Assembly: GCF_048541585.1 (NCBI RefSeq)
Contig: NZ_CP183303.1
Location: 2,480,001-2,544,000 of the forward strand
Source of the DNA: Legionella_C sp048541585
GTDB lineage: Bacteria; Pseudomonadota; Gammaproteobacteria; Legionellales; Legionellaceae
DNA length: 64,000 bases
Direction of reading: 5' to 3'
The translations under genes and the position numbers were made by a program. Below the pieces are notes generated by a model, which worked only from the letters and a program-made list of their open reading frames with translations, had not been told where the DNA came from and ran no database searches. This document shows positions 55,845 through 64,000 of this stretch, piece after piece. The stretch's first letter is position 1, and each line of letters opens with the position of its first letter.

Positions 55845-58800
55845 ATGAATTTTACCGATATTTTTATTAAACGTCCTGTACTTGCTACAGTGGTTAGTTT
55901 GTTGATTTTTTTATTCGGTTTAAATTCATTAACTACTATGCAAATTCGCCAGTTTCCTCGTATGGATAATACTGTTATTACGGTCACAACAAGTTATCCA
56001 GGTGCCGATGCTAATTTAATTGCTGGTTTTATTACTACACCTTTAGAAGCAGCTGTTGCAAGTGCAGAGGGCATTGATTATATGACCTCTTCAAGTGTTC
56101 AGGGGTTAAGTACTATTACTTTAACTATTAAATTGAATTTTAATCCTCAAGTTGCCTTTACCGATGTTATGAGTAAAGTGCAGCAGACTTTAAATCAATT
56201 ACCGCCTCAAGCTCAGCAGCCTATCATTATTAAAAGCTCTGATACTTCAACACCATTAATGTATATTAGCTTAGATAGTACTGAGATGACCCCGCAGCAG
56301 ATTACCGATTATGCGGTGCGAGTAGTACAACCTCAGTTACAAACCGTTGATGGCGTAGCTCAGGCCCAACTTTTAGGCGGGGCAACTTACTCTATGCGTA
56401 TTTTTCTTAATCCTATTAAAATGGCAGCTTTAAATGTTACACCCGCTGACGTCACAAATGTTCTCACTCGCAATAATTTTTTAACAGCTGCCGGAAATAC
56501 AAAAGGTGAATATGTTGCTATAAATGTCACCGCTAAAACGGATTTAAACAATGCGAAAGAATTTAGTAAACTAATTGTAAGAAGTAATAAAACAGCTATT
56601 ATTCGCTTAAGCGATATCGGCGAAGTAGAATTAGGCTCACAAGATTATAATACCAATGTGACTTTCAATGGCAAACAAGCTGTATTTATTGCAATAACCC
56701 CTACTCCTACTGCTAATCCCTTAACTGTAATTAGCCAGGTACGAAAAATCTTTCCTTCAATTACTCATGAATTTCCACCCTCACTAACTGGTACTATCGT
56801 TTATGATGCTACCGATTTTATTCGAGCTTCTATTAAAGAGGTTATTTTAACTATTATTGAAGCTGCTTTGATTGTTATTGTAGTTATTTTTCTTTTTTTA
56901 GGATCAATTCGCTCTGTCATTATTCCTGTAGTCACCATTCCTCTATCATTAATTGGGGTATGTACTTTTATGTTGTTTCTTGGCTACTCGATTAATTTGC
57001 TTACTTTACTCGCCTTTGTTTTAGCTATCGGCTTAGTGGTCGATGATGCTATTGTAGTTGTGGAAAATGTACACCGCCATTTAGAAGAAGGAAAAACACC
57101 TTGGGAGGCAGCTCTAATTGGGGCACGAGAAATTGCTATACCTGTTATTGCAATGACAATTACTTTAGCAGCTGTTTATGCCCCTATTGGCTTTATGGGT
57201 GGCTTAACTGGGGCCCTTTTTAAAGAATTTGCCTTTACTTTGGCAAGTGCCGTCATTATTTCAGGTATTATTGCACTTACTTTAACACCAATGATGTGCT
57301 CTAAATTATTTTCTAGCGAAGCGAATGCCGGTTGGTTTGTACAATTTCTTGATAAAAAATTTAACTCTTTTAAAGTTTATTATCAGCGTAAGCTACATAG
57401 TCTACTAGAAACTCGAGCCATTATGCTTGTGCTTGCAGTAGTTATTTTATTAATGCTACCTTATTTATATAGTACCACCCCAAAAGAAACTGCACCTGAA
57501 GAAGATCAAGGTTTCTTTTTTGTTATTGCTACCCCACCCCAATATGCAACGGTTAATTACATTGCCGCCTTTACAAATTTATTTAATAAAATTTATGAAA
57601 GTTTTCCTGAAGCGGCACACTACTTCAATATTAATTCGAGTGATCCTGTCTCCGGAATGGTTTTAAAACCGTGGGATCAACGCACACGATCTCAATTTGC
57701 CATGAAAAAGCCACTACAAGATAAATTAGATCAAGTAGCCGGTTTGAAAACATTTGCTATTATTCCCCCTCCTCTACCTGGTGGTGGCAGTGGCGCTCCT
57801 ATTCAATTTGTAATTAAAACTACTAATGATTTTCAAACTTTATTTGAACTTTCAAATCAGTTAATGGATAAAGCACAAAAAAGTGGTTATTTTATTTTCT
57901 TAGACAATAGCCTTAAATTTAACCAACCTGAAATTGAATTACAAATTAATCGCTCTAAAGCGGCTGATTTAGGTTTAGATATGCAAGATATTGGTAGTAG
58001 TTTAACTAGTGCCTTATCTGGAAACTATGTTAATTATTTCAACTTACAAGGCCGCAGTTATCAAGTTATCCCCCAGTTAGATAGACGCTATCGATTAACA
58101 CCAGAACAATTAGAAAAAATTTATGTTCGCTCTAAAACTGGTGTTATGATTCCTCTATCAACCGTAGTTACTCCACTAGAAAAAATACGACCCAATGCAG
58201 TTACTCATTTTCAACAATTAAATTCAGCAACTATTCAAGGTGTTACTTTGCCTGGCGTAACCTTAGGCCAAGGCTTAGCATTTTTAGAAAAAGAAGCAGC
58301 TTCGATTTTACCACGAGGTTATACTTACGATTTTGGTGGCCAATCTAGGCAGTTTATGCAGGAAGGTAGTGCTTTAATTTTTGCTTTTTTCTTATCAATC
58401 ATTGTTATCTTCCTTGTTTTAGCCGCTCAATATGAAAGCTTTCGTGATCCATTAATCATATTAATTAGTGTGCCAATGTCGATTTGTGGTGCTTTAATTC
58501 CACTTAACTTAGGTGCTGCTTCTATCAATATTTATACTCAAGTCGGGCTTATTACATTAATTGGCTTAATTAGTAAACATGGTATTTTAATTGTTGATTT
58601 TGCAAATCAATTACAACGAGAAAGAAAATTAGATAAGCGTACCGCCGTTGAAGAAGCTGCTGCTATTCGCCTGCGGCCAATTTTAATGACTACAGCTGCT
58701 ATGGTTTTTGGGGTCATCCCGCTTCTAATGGCTAATGGTGCGGGCGCTGTAAGTCGATTTAATATTGGTCTTGTTATCTCAGCAGGTTTATTAGTTGGAA

Positions 58801-58913
58801 CTTTATTTACTTTATTTGTTGTACCGACTATGTATACCTATCTTGCAGCTGATCATAGGCCTAGAGAAGCAGACTCAGCAGAACCTTTAGAAAACTCAAT
58901 AAATGCCTCTTAA
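55845..58913 (+). CDS. RND-family efflux pump, inner-membrane permease (HAE1-like)
   Basis: Proton-driven trimeric exporter of drugs or other hydrophobic compounds. The 1,022 residues start MNFTDIFIKRPVLATVVSLL, typical of AcrB/MexF-like pumps. Twelve membrane helices are evident, with the proton-relay aspartates in LVVDDAIVVVENVHRHLEEG (TM4) and the lysine in LIGLISKHGILIVDFANQ (TM10), and duplicated GFMGG and RLRPILMTT segments. ATG at 55845 follows AGGAAAT. It pairs with the upstream adaptor. Substrate unknown. Confidence 0.94.
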   Translation: MNFTDIFIKRPVLATVVSLLIFLFGLNSLTTMQIRQFPRMDNTVITVTTSYPGADANLIAGFITTPLEAAVASAEGIDYMTSSSVQGLSTITLTIKLNFNPQVAFTDVMSKVQQTLNQLPPQAQQPIIIKSSDTSTPLMYISLDSTEMTPQQITDYAVRVVQPQLQTVDGVAQAQLLGGATYSMRIFLNPIKMAALNVTPADVTNVLTRNNFLTAAGNTKGEYVAINVTAKTDLNNAKEFSKLIVRSNKTAIIRLSDIGEVELGSQDYNTNVTFNGKQAVFIAITPTPTANPLTVISQVRKIFPSITHEFPPSLTGTIVYDATDFIRASIKEVILTIIEAALIVIVVIFLFLGSIRSVIIPVVTIPLSLIGVCTFMLFLGYSINLLTLLAFVLAIGLVVDDAIVVVENVHRHLEEGKTPWEAALIGAREIAIPVIAMTITLAAVYAPIGFMGGLTGALFKEFAFTLASAVIISGIIALTLTPMMCSKLFSSEANAGWFVQFLDKKFNSFKVYYQRKLHSLLETRAIMLVLAVVILLMLPYLYSTTPKETAPEEDQGFFFVIATPPQYATVNYIAAFTNLFNKIYESFPEAAHYFNINSSDPVSGMVLKPWDQRTRSQFAMKKPLQDKLDQVAGLKTFAIIPPPLPGGGSGAPIQFVIKTTNDFQTLFELSNQLMDKAQKSGYFIFLDNSLKFNQPEIELQINRSKAADLGLDMQDIGSSLTSALSGNYVNYFNLQGRSYQVIPQLDRRYRLTPEQLEKIYVRSKTGVMIPLSTVVTPLEKIRPNAVTHFQQLNSATIQGVTLPGVTLGQGLAFLEKEAASILPRGYTYDFGGQSRQFMQEGSALIFAFFLSIIVIFLVLAAQYESFRDPLIILISVPMSICGALIPLNLGAASINIYTQVGLITLIGLISKHGILIVDFANQLQRERKLDKRTAVEEAAAIRLRPILMTTAAMVFGVIPLLMANGAGAVSRFNIGLVISAGLLVGTLFTLFVVPTMYTYLAADHRPREADSAEPLENSINAS

Positions 58914-59086
58914 AGTTTATTTAAATATTAAATAATAAGAATATTAACAAGACTATAATTTAATTATTTAGCCTTAGTTAAGTTTTCTCTAAAAACTTTT
59001 TTTGCTTAAACCTTAAGGTTTTTTATCAGTTCTGTACATGTTAAAATCATCTACTTTATGCATTACTAATGATTACAGGCTATACC

Positions 59087-61852
59087 ATGGATAAGACTTA
59101 TTCTCCCCAAACTATCGAGAAATCACGTTACCAAAAATGGGAAAATCACCATTTCTTCCAACCACAAGGTGAAGGCTCAGCTTATTGTATTATGTTGCCG
59201 CCGCCTAACGTCACGGGTAGTTTACACATGGGTCATGGCTTTCAGCATACTTTAATGGATGTACTGATACGTTACCACCGCATGCAAGGGGATAAAACCT
59301 TATGGCAACCAGGCACAGACCATGCCGGTATTTCTACTCAGCTTGTAGTAGAACGTCAACTAGAAGGTAGGGGCGTATTTCGTAAAGATATGACGCGTGA
59401 AAAATTTCTTGAGTATGTTTGGCAATGGAAAGAAGAGTCTGGTAATCAAATTACCTCACAGATGCGACGCATTGGTTCCTCAGTAGATTGGGAGCGTGAA
59501 CGGTTTACTATGGATGAAGGCCTTTCTCAAGCAGTGCAAAAAGTTTTTGTCCAACTTTATGATGAAGGTTTAATTTATAGAGGAACTCGCCTAGTTAATT
59601 GGGATCCTAAATTAGGTACAGCCGTATCAGATTTAGAAGTTATCTCTCAGGAAGAAGACGGATTTTTATGGCATATTCGTTATCCTCTTACAGACTCAAA
59701 CGATTCTTTAATTGTTGCTACTACAAGACCTGAGACGATGTTAGGTGACGTAGCTATTGCTGTCCATCCAGATGATGAACGTTACCAACATTTAATTGGC
59801 AAACAGGTTAATCTTCCTCTTTGTGATCGCCAAATACCTATTATTGCTGATGATTACGTTGATAAAGAGTTTGGGACAGGTTGTGTTAAAATCACACCGG
59901 CTCATGATTTTAACGATCATGAAATTGGTAGACGCCACAATCTCCCTTCTATTAATATCCTTACTAAAAAAGGGGCAATTAATAAAAATGCACCTTTAAA
60001 CTATCAAGGCATGGATAGGTTTATTGCACGTGAGCAAATCATTAAGGACTTAACGGTAGCTCAATTGCTTGTTAAAACTGAACCCCATAAATTAAAAGTT
60101 CCACGTGGGGAAAAATCTAATGTAATTATTGAACCCTTATTAACTGATCAGTGGTATGTGAAAATAAAACCGTTAGCTACGCCTGCCATTGAAGCAGTTA
60201 AAAAAGGTGAAATTCGCTTTATTCCTGAAAATTGGACTAAAACTTACTTTCAATGGATGGAAAATATAGAGGATTGGTGTATTAGTCGCCAACTTTGGTG
60301 GGGACACCGTATTCCTGCTTGGTATGATAGCCATGGCCATATTTATGTAGGCTATAGTGAAAAAGATGTACGCTTTAAATATAAATTAGATGACTCGTTG
60401 CATTTAAAACAAGATGAAGACGTACTAGATACTTGGTTTTCATCTGCACTTTGGCCCTTTTCTACCTTAGGCTGGCCGGCACGTACACCAGAATTTGAAC
60501 AATTTTATCCTACCTCTGTCTTAATAACTGGCTTTGATATTATTTTCTTCTGGGTAGCTCGTATGATTATGATGGGCTTAAAATTCACCGGCAAAGTCCC
60601 TTTCAAGGAAGTTTTAATTACTGGTTTAATTCGTGATAGTGAAGGCCAAAAAATGTCTAAATCTAAAGGCAATGTTTTAGACCCTTTAGATATTATTGAT
60701 GGCATTGATCTCGATAGCCTAATCACTAAACGTACTTCAAATATGATGTTGCCTTCTTTAAAAGACAAGATTGCCAAAGCAACACGTAAAGAATTTCCTG
60801 ATGGTATTCCTGCTTTTGGTACTGATGCATTACGTTTTACTTTTTGTTCTCTTGCATCATTTGGCCGCAATGTCCGCTTTGATTTAAATCGTGTTGAGGG
60901 CTATCGTAATTTCTGTAATAAATTATGGAATGCTGCGCGCTATGTTCTACTTAATACAGAAGAACAAATTGATTTGGAAGATGGTGCGTTTCAATATAGT
61001 CCTGCTGATCAATGGATCTTATCCTGTTTACAACACACTATAGCTAGTTGTCATCATTATTTGACTACTTATCGTTTTGACTTATTAGCCCATACACTTT
61101 ATGAATTTGTTTGGCATGAATATTGTGATTGGTATTTAGAGCTATCTAAGCCCATTCTTTATGACCCACAGGCATTAGGAGCTATGAAGAGAGGGACACG
61201 TCGCACCCTTGTTCATGTATTAGATCAAATATTGAAATTGCTCCACCCTATCATGCCGTTTATAACAGAAGAGATATGGCAGCGCCTAAGTAAACTTACT
61301 AGCCAAAATGGTGAAAGTATTATGCTTAGTCCTTATCCTAAGGCTGATCAACAGTTTATTAATAAAAATTTGGAAAATGAAATTTCTTGGGTTAAAGAAG
61401 TTATTCAATCAGTTCGCACTATTCGCAGTGAGATAAGTATTTCTCCTGCTAAATTAATTGTCTTACAAGTTAAAAATGCGTCAGCATTAGAAATAGAACG
61501 TTTTAAAAATTACCAAGTTATTCTGATGGCTTTAGGTAAGTTAGCTAATATTCATTTTTTAGAAAAAGATGAAGAAGCGCCAGTATCAGCTTCAGCTGTA
61601 GTAGGAGAACTTGAATTATTAATTCCTATGGCAGGCCTTATTAATAAAGAAGCTGAATTAAATCGCTTAAATAAGGAACTTGCAAAACTTGATAAAGATA
61701 TAATGCTAGCTCAAGGCAAACTTAATAATCCTAAATTTACAGATAAAGCGCCGGCAGAAATCATTGCTAAGGAACAAGAAAAATTAGCGCAAGCAGAACT
61801 TATTAAAAATAAATTGTTAAACCATAAAGCTAATATTGAAAAGCTTGAATAA
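59087..61852 (+). CDS. valS: Valine--tRNA ligase
   Basis: Class I synthetase that charges tRNA-Val and edits Thr. 921 residues: the HIGH-type motif in PPPNVTGSLHMGHGF, the editing domain (TTRPETMLGDVAIAVHPDDERY), the KMSKS loop GQKMSKSKGNVLDP, an anticodon-binding domain and a C-terminal coiled coil (LNRLNKELAKLDKDIMLAQGKLNNPKF). ATG at 59087 (MDKTYSPQTIEKSRYQKWE) is preferred; an ATG at 59069 adds six residues. Confidence 0.97.
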   Translation: MDKTYSPQTIEKSRYQKWENHHFFQPQGEGSAYCIMLPPPNVTGSLHMGHGFQHTLMDVLIRYHRMQGDKTLWQPGTDHAGISTQLVVERQLEGRGVFRKDMTREKFLEYVWQWKEESGNQITSQMRRIGSSVDWERERFTMDEGLSQAVQKVFVQLYDEGLIYRGTRLVNWDPKLGTAVSDLEVISQEEDGFLWHIRYPLTDSNDSLIVATTRPETMLGDVAIAVHPDDERYQHLIGKQVNLPLCDRQIPIIADDYVDKEFGTGCVKITPAHDFNDHEIGRRHNLPSINILTKKGAINKNAPLNYQGMDRFIAREQIIKDLTVAQLLVKTEPHKLKVPRGEKSNVIIEPLLTDQWYVKIKPLATPAIEAVKKGEIRFIPENWTKTYFQWMENIEDWCISRQLWWGHRIPAWYDSHGHIYVGYSEKDVRFKYKLDDSLHLKQDEDVLDTWFSSALWPFSTLGWPARTPEFEQFYPTSVLITGFDIIFFWVARMIMMGLKFTGKVPFKEVLITGLIRDSEGQKMSKSKGNVLDPLDIIDGIDLDSLITKRTSNMMLPSLKDKIAKATRKEFPDGIPAFGTDALRFTFCSLASFGRNVRFDLNRVEGYRNFCNKLWNAARYVLLNTEEQIDLEDGAFQYSPADQWILSCLQHTIASCHHYLTTYRFDLLAHTLYEFVWHEYCDWYLELSKPILYDPQALGAMKRGTRRTLVHVLDQILKLLHPIMPFITEEIWQRLSKLTSQNGESIMLSPYPKADQQFINKNLENEISWVKEVIQSVRTIRSEISISPAKLIVLQVKNASALEIERFKNYQVILMALGKLANIHFLEKDEEAPVSASAVVGELELLIPMAGLINKEAELNRLNKELAKLDKDIMLAQGKLNNPKFTDKAPAEIIAKEQEKLAQAELIKNKLLNHKANIEKLE

Positions 61853-61863
61853 AATTCAAGCTT
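61841..61863 (+). terminator. Hairpin at the valS stop codon
   Basis: AAGCTTGAAT and ATTCAAGCTT form a perfect 10-bp stem around AAA, overlapping the valS stop. No T-run, so terminator strength is uncertain. Confidence 0.5.
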
Positions 61864-61922
61864 ATAATTAATAGCCTTTGTACAGAAAGAAATGAAAGCC
61901 TATTAAAAACGCTTTTCACCAA

Positions 61923-62472
61923 GCCTACGTCCCATGCAAAGACGCTCTCAACTCAACCTACGTCCTGTGGCTTGTCCACAGGACCCAGTAATCTAACTAG
62001 CGTGCTGGATCCTGCGAACGAGTCGCAGGACGTAGGCGGTGGTTAAAAGTGTTTTTCATTTTTATGCTTGCAAAGACTCTCCACTCAATCTACGTCCGGT
62101 GGCGTGTCTACAGGATCTAGCGATTTGCCTAGCAAACTGGATCCTGCGAACAAGTCACAGGACGTAGGCGGTGGGGTGGTCAAAAAATGCTTTTCACTTT
62201 TATGCTTGCAAAGACTCCCCCACTCAACCTACGTCCGGTGGCGTGTCTACAGGATCTAGCGATTTGCCTAGCAAACTGGATCCTGCGAACAAGTCGCAGG
62301 ACGTAGGCGGTGGGGTGGTCAAAAAATGCTTTTCACTTTTATGCTTGCAAAGACTCTCCACTCAATCTACGTCCTGTGGCTTGTCCACAGGACCCAGCAA
62401 TCTAAATAGCGCGCTGGATCCAGCAATTTAACTAGCGAACTTGATCCTGCGAACAAGTCGCAGGACGTAGTA
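61923..62472. repeat. Tandem array of ~139-bp CTACGTCC palindromic units
   Basis: Full units start CTACGTCC at 61958, 62090, 62229 and 62367 (spacing 132, 139, 138), preceded by a truncated copy at about 61924. Each runs from CTACGTCC with a TGTGGCTTGTCCACA-type hairpin, through GGATCC, to GGATCCTGCGAACAAGTCGC and GGACGTAG. The linker (TTTTCACTTTTATGCTTGCA) is repeated too and differs from the linker at 30.7 kb. The last unit carries an internal duplication. Apparent reading frames across it are repeat translations. Confidence 0.88.
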
Positions 62473-62559
62473 GACCGTAGTTAAGAAAATGTTTTTCACT
62501 TAAGATTCCCTTAAGTTTTTTATGTTAAAAGTAGGTCAGCTTAAAAATAATAAAAAGTA

Positions 62560-64000
62560 ATGGAATTTTTAGATACTGCAGATAAAATTATTCCTGGCTA
62601 TTCTCTATTATCTCTTGATGACCAACATGCTTTTCATGCCACTACTGTTGGGCAGAATTTTGTTAATCTTATAGCAAAAATTAACCATAAAGCTGCTACT
62701 TTTCAAAGTTCAATCACGCTTTTAAATATGCTTTTTTCATCACTGGAAATACAGAAAGAAAAGTTATTACAAGAGATTGAAAAACTCGTTTATGAATTTA
62801 CAGAAACATTTAAAGAACATGAGACATATAAACTCGTAAAAGAAAAATGTGATTTTCTTTTGTTAGCAGAAGATTGTTATAAATTGCATTTTGTCCAAGA
62901 AGAAAACCGAAAACTTATTACCACTAAAGATTATTCTAAGGCTTATATTCAACAAAAAACCCTATTAGAAAAAGCACTCACTGCCGCTAGAAATGAATTT
63001 GCTACAACCCGAACTTGGCCAAATGAAGCTAGAATTACTAAATTAAATCAGCAATGCCTAAATGCCAAAACTAGTTGGCTTGAACATTTTCATAATGATG
63101 CTGAATTAACAGAGTTAAGAAATAATATAGCCCAAGAAGAAATTAGAGAAAATCTAAGTCGTTTAGCTCATTATTTTAACTTATTTAATTATCGGCTTAA
63201 GCCAACTAGTATTAAAATCGAGCTTGATAATTTAATTGCAGCAGTTAACCTCTCCAATAAAATGCCTGAAACAATTGCAAAATTAAAATACGAGCATTTA
63301 AGCAATATAATATATTACTGCATGGATAAAGTTAGCATGCTCGATATCCAATTTATTGATTTGCAACAGTTTAATAAAGAACAAGCGAACTTACTTACCA
63401 CAGCTATTTTAGAAGCATTTGCTAATGACTTAGCACTTAATCTTCACGAATTATTAAACCATTATCATTTAAGCTTAAAACAGTATATTAATAAGCAATT
63501 ATTACTAATTAATGGTAAGAATTTAGAGCGAGATACTTTGCCTCAACCACCAAATTTATTAAATTCGCTTTCCTATTTATTAAGTAATCCTCTTTTAAAT
63601 CAGACAAATGAATTTCTGCGCCGTTTATCTGACGCTCATGCTTTTATTCAAGCAACAGGATTTGCCACTCAAAATGAAAGTTCATTTTTAGCAATTTTTG
63701 ATTTCTATAATTATAATCGTTTTGCAGGGCAGGTTGCGGAAGCAAAATCAATATTGAGTAGTTTATTTAACCCGTTTCTTCCACTTTACTCAGAATATAA
63801 AGAGGTAGCTTTATACGAAAAAAGTTTTTTTTGGAAACTCTATCGCACTGTAATGCCTGTAATCATTGCAGTAAGTTTTATTGTACTTATTGCCGCTTTA
63901 TTATCTCCTTTAGGGTTACCTGAATTAGCATTTGCTGCTGTCTTTCTACCGACGTTATTTATTGGGGTAGCTCTTGCAACAAAATACGTTCAGGTAAAAG
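62560..64000 (+). CDS. Large hypothetical protein with helical body and membrane segments (cut by window edge)
   Basis: Open from the ATG at 62560 to the right edge, at least 480 residues. It starts MEFLDTADKIIPGYSLLSL. Most of it is helical and coiled-coil-like (LLQEIEKLVYEFTETFKEHE, residue ~70; AYIQQKTLLEKALTAARNEF, residue ~130), with no signal peptide. Near residues 433-475 come two hydrophobic segments (VMPVIIAVSFIVLIAALL and LAFAAVFLPTLFIGVALA). Only a weak ribosome binding site. Family not recognised; the layout resembles membrane-targeted Legionella effectors, which is inference. Confidence 0.72.
   Translation, partial: MEFLDTADKIIPGYSLLSLDDQHAFHATTVGQNFVNLIAKINHKAATFQSSITLLNMLFSSLEIQKEKLLQEIEKLVYEFTETFKEHETYKLVKEKCDFLLLAEDCYKLHFVQEENRKLITTKDYSKAYIQQKTLLEKALTAARNEFATTRTWPNEARITKLNQQCLNAKTSWLEHFHNDAELTELRNNIAQEEIRENLSRLAHYFNLFNYRLKPTSIKIELDNLIAAVNLSNKMPETIAKLKYEHLSNIIYYCMDKVSMLDIQFIDLQQFNKEQANLLTTAILEAFANDLALNLHELLNHYHLSLKQYINKQLLLINGKNLERDTLPQPPNLLNSLSYLLSNPLLNQTNEFLRRLSDAHAFIQATGFATQNESSFLAIFDFYNYNRFAGQVAEAKSILSSLFNPFLPLYSEYKEVALYEKSFFWKLYRTVMPVIIAVSFIVLIAALLSPLGLPELAFAAVFLPTLFIGVALATKYVQVK

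Noticed and set aside
62068..62431. Two overlapping frames of 63 and 86 residues
   Set aside because: They are translations of the 139-bp palindrome units and repeat the same peptide words.

Overview
This is an AT-rich gammaproteobacterial chromosome segment, almost certainly from Legionella or a close relative in the Legionellales. The evidence is the mutS / cinA (pncC) / recA-recX-alaS neighbourhood, a GroEL that reads like Legionella HtpB with its GGM tail, dsbD beside groES, an aspartokinase-diaminopimelate decarboxylase fusion, and several lone proteins of the kind seen among Dot/Icm effectors. No tRNA, rRNA, CRISPR array, transposase or prophage gene was found.

Layout. 0-21 kb is mostly housekeeping: alaS (cut by the left edge), recX, recA, pncC, a small lipoprotein, mutS, tamA-tamB-hemB, a FadL-like outer-membrane protein, the lysine-pathway fusion, an AddA/RecB-like helicase and a small secreted protein. 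21-36 kb is accessory. It holds Mrp/ApbC, a 119-bp tandem palindrome array, Ku, two Gly/Thr-rich envelope proteins, a DUF2383 ferritin-like protein, a hemerythrin, a putative CE-clan cysteine protease, parE, an inverted-repeat-bounded element of 139-bp repeats, Dps, a leucine-rich-repeat protein with an F-box-like segment, a Kdo hydroxylase, and a decaying hypothetical gene. 36-40 kb is groES-groEL, behind a clear heat-shock promoter, and dsbD. 40-47 kb holds an orphan PvcA/DIT1-type isocyanide synthase, rimO, glnE, an amino-acid-binding protein and more repeat remnants. 47-53 kb is the minus-strand operon glyA-nrdR-nusB-thiL-pgpA-AI-2E-family permease, which lacks the riboflavin genes often found between nrdR and nusB. 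53-62 kb has two small secreted proteins, an RND efflux pair and valS. A second 139-bp palindrome array leads into a long coiled-coil/membrane protein cut by the right edge.

Themes. DNA maintenance (RecA, RecX, MutS, Ku, helicase, ParE, Dps) and envelope biogenesis (TamAB, FadL, KdoO, DsbD, RND) are well represented. Dps, Ku, hemerythrin and the ferritin-like protein look like a stationary-phase or oxidative/desiccation survival set. The most notable points are the predicted host-directed proteins (CE-clan protease with a LIR-like motif, LRR/F-box-like protein, right-edge membrane protein), the isocyanide synthase without its usual partner, and three places where a palindrome and its own flank have been amplified in tandem.

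All family calls come from reading the sequence; no database search was run.
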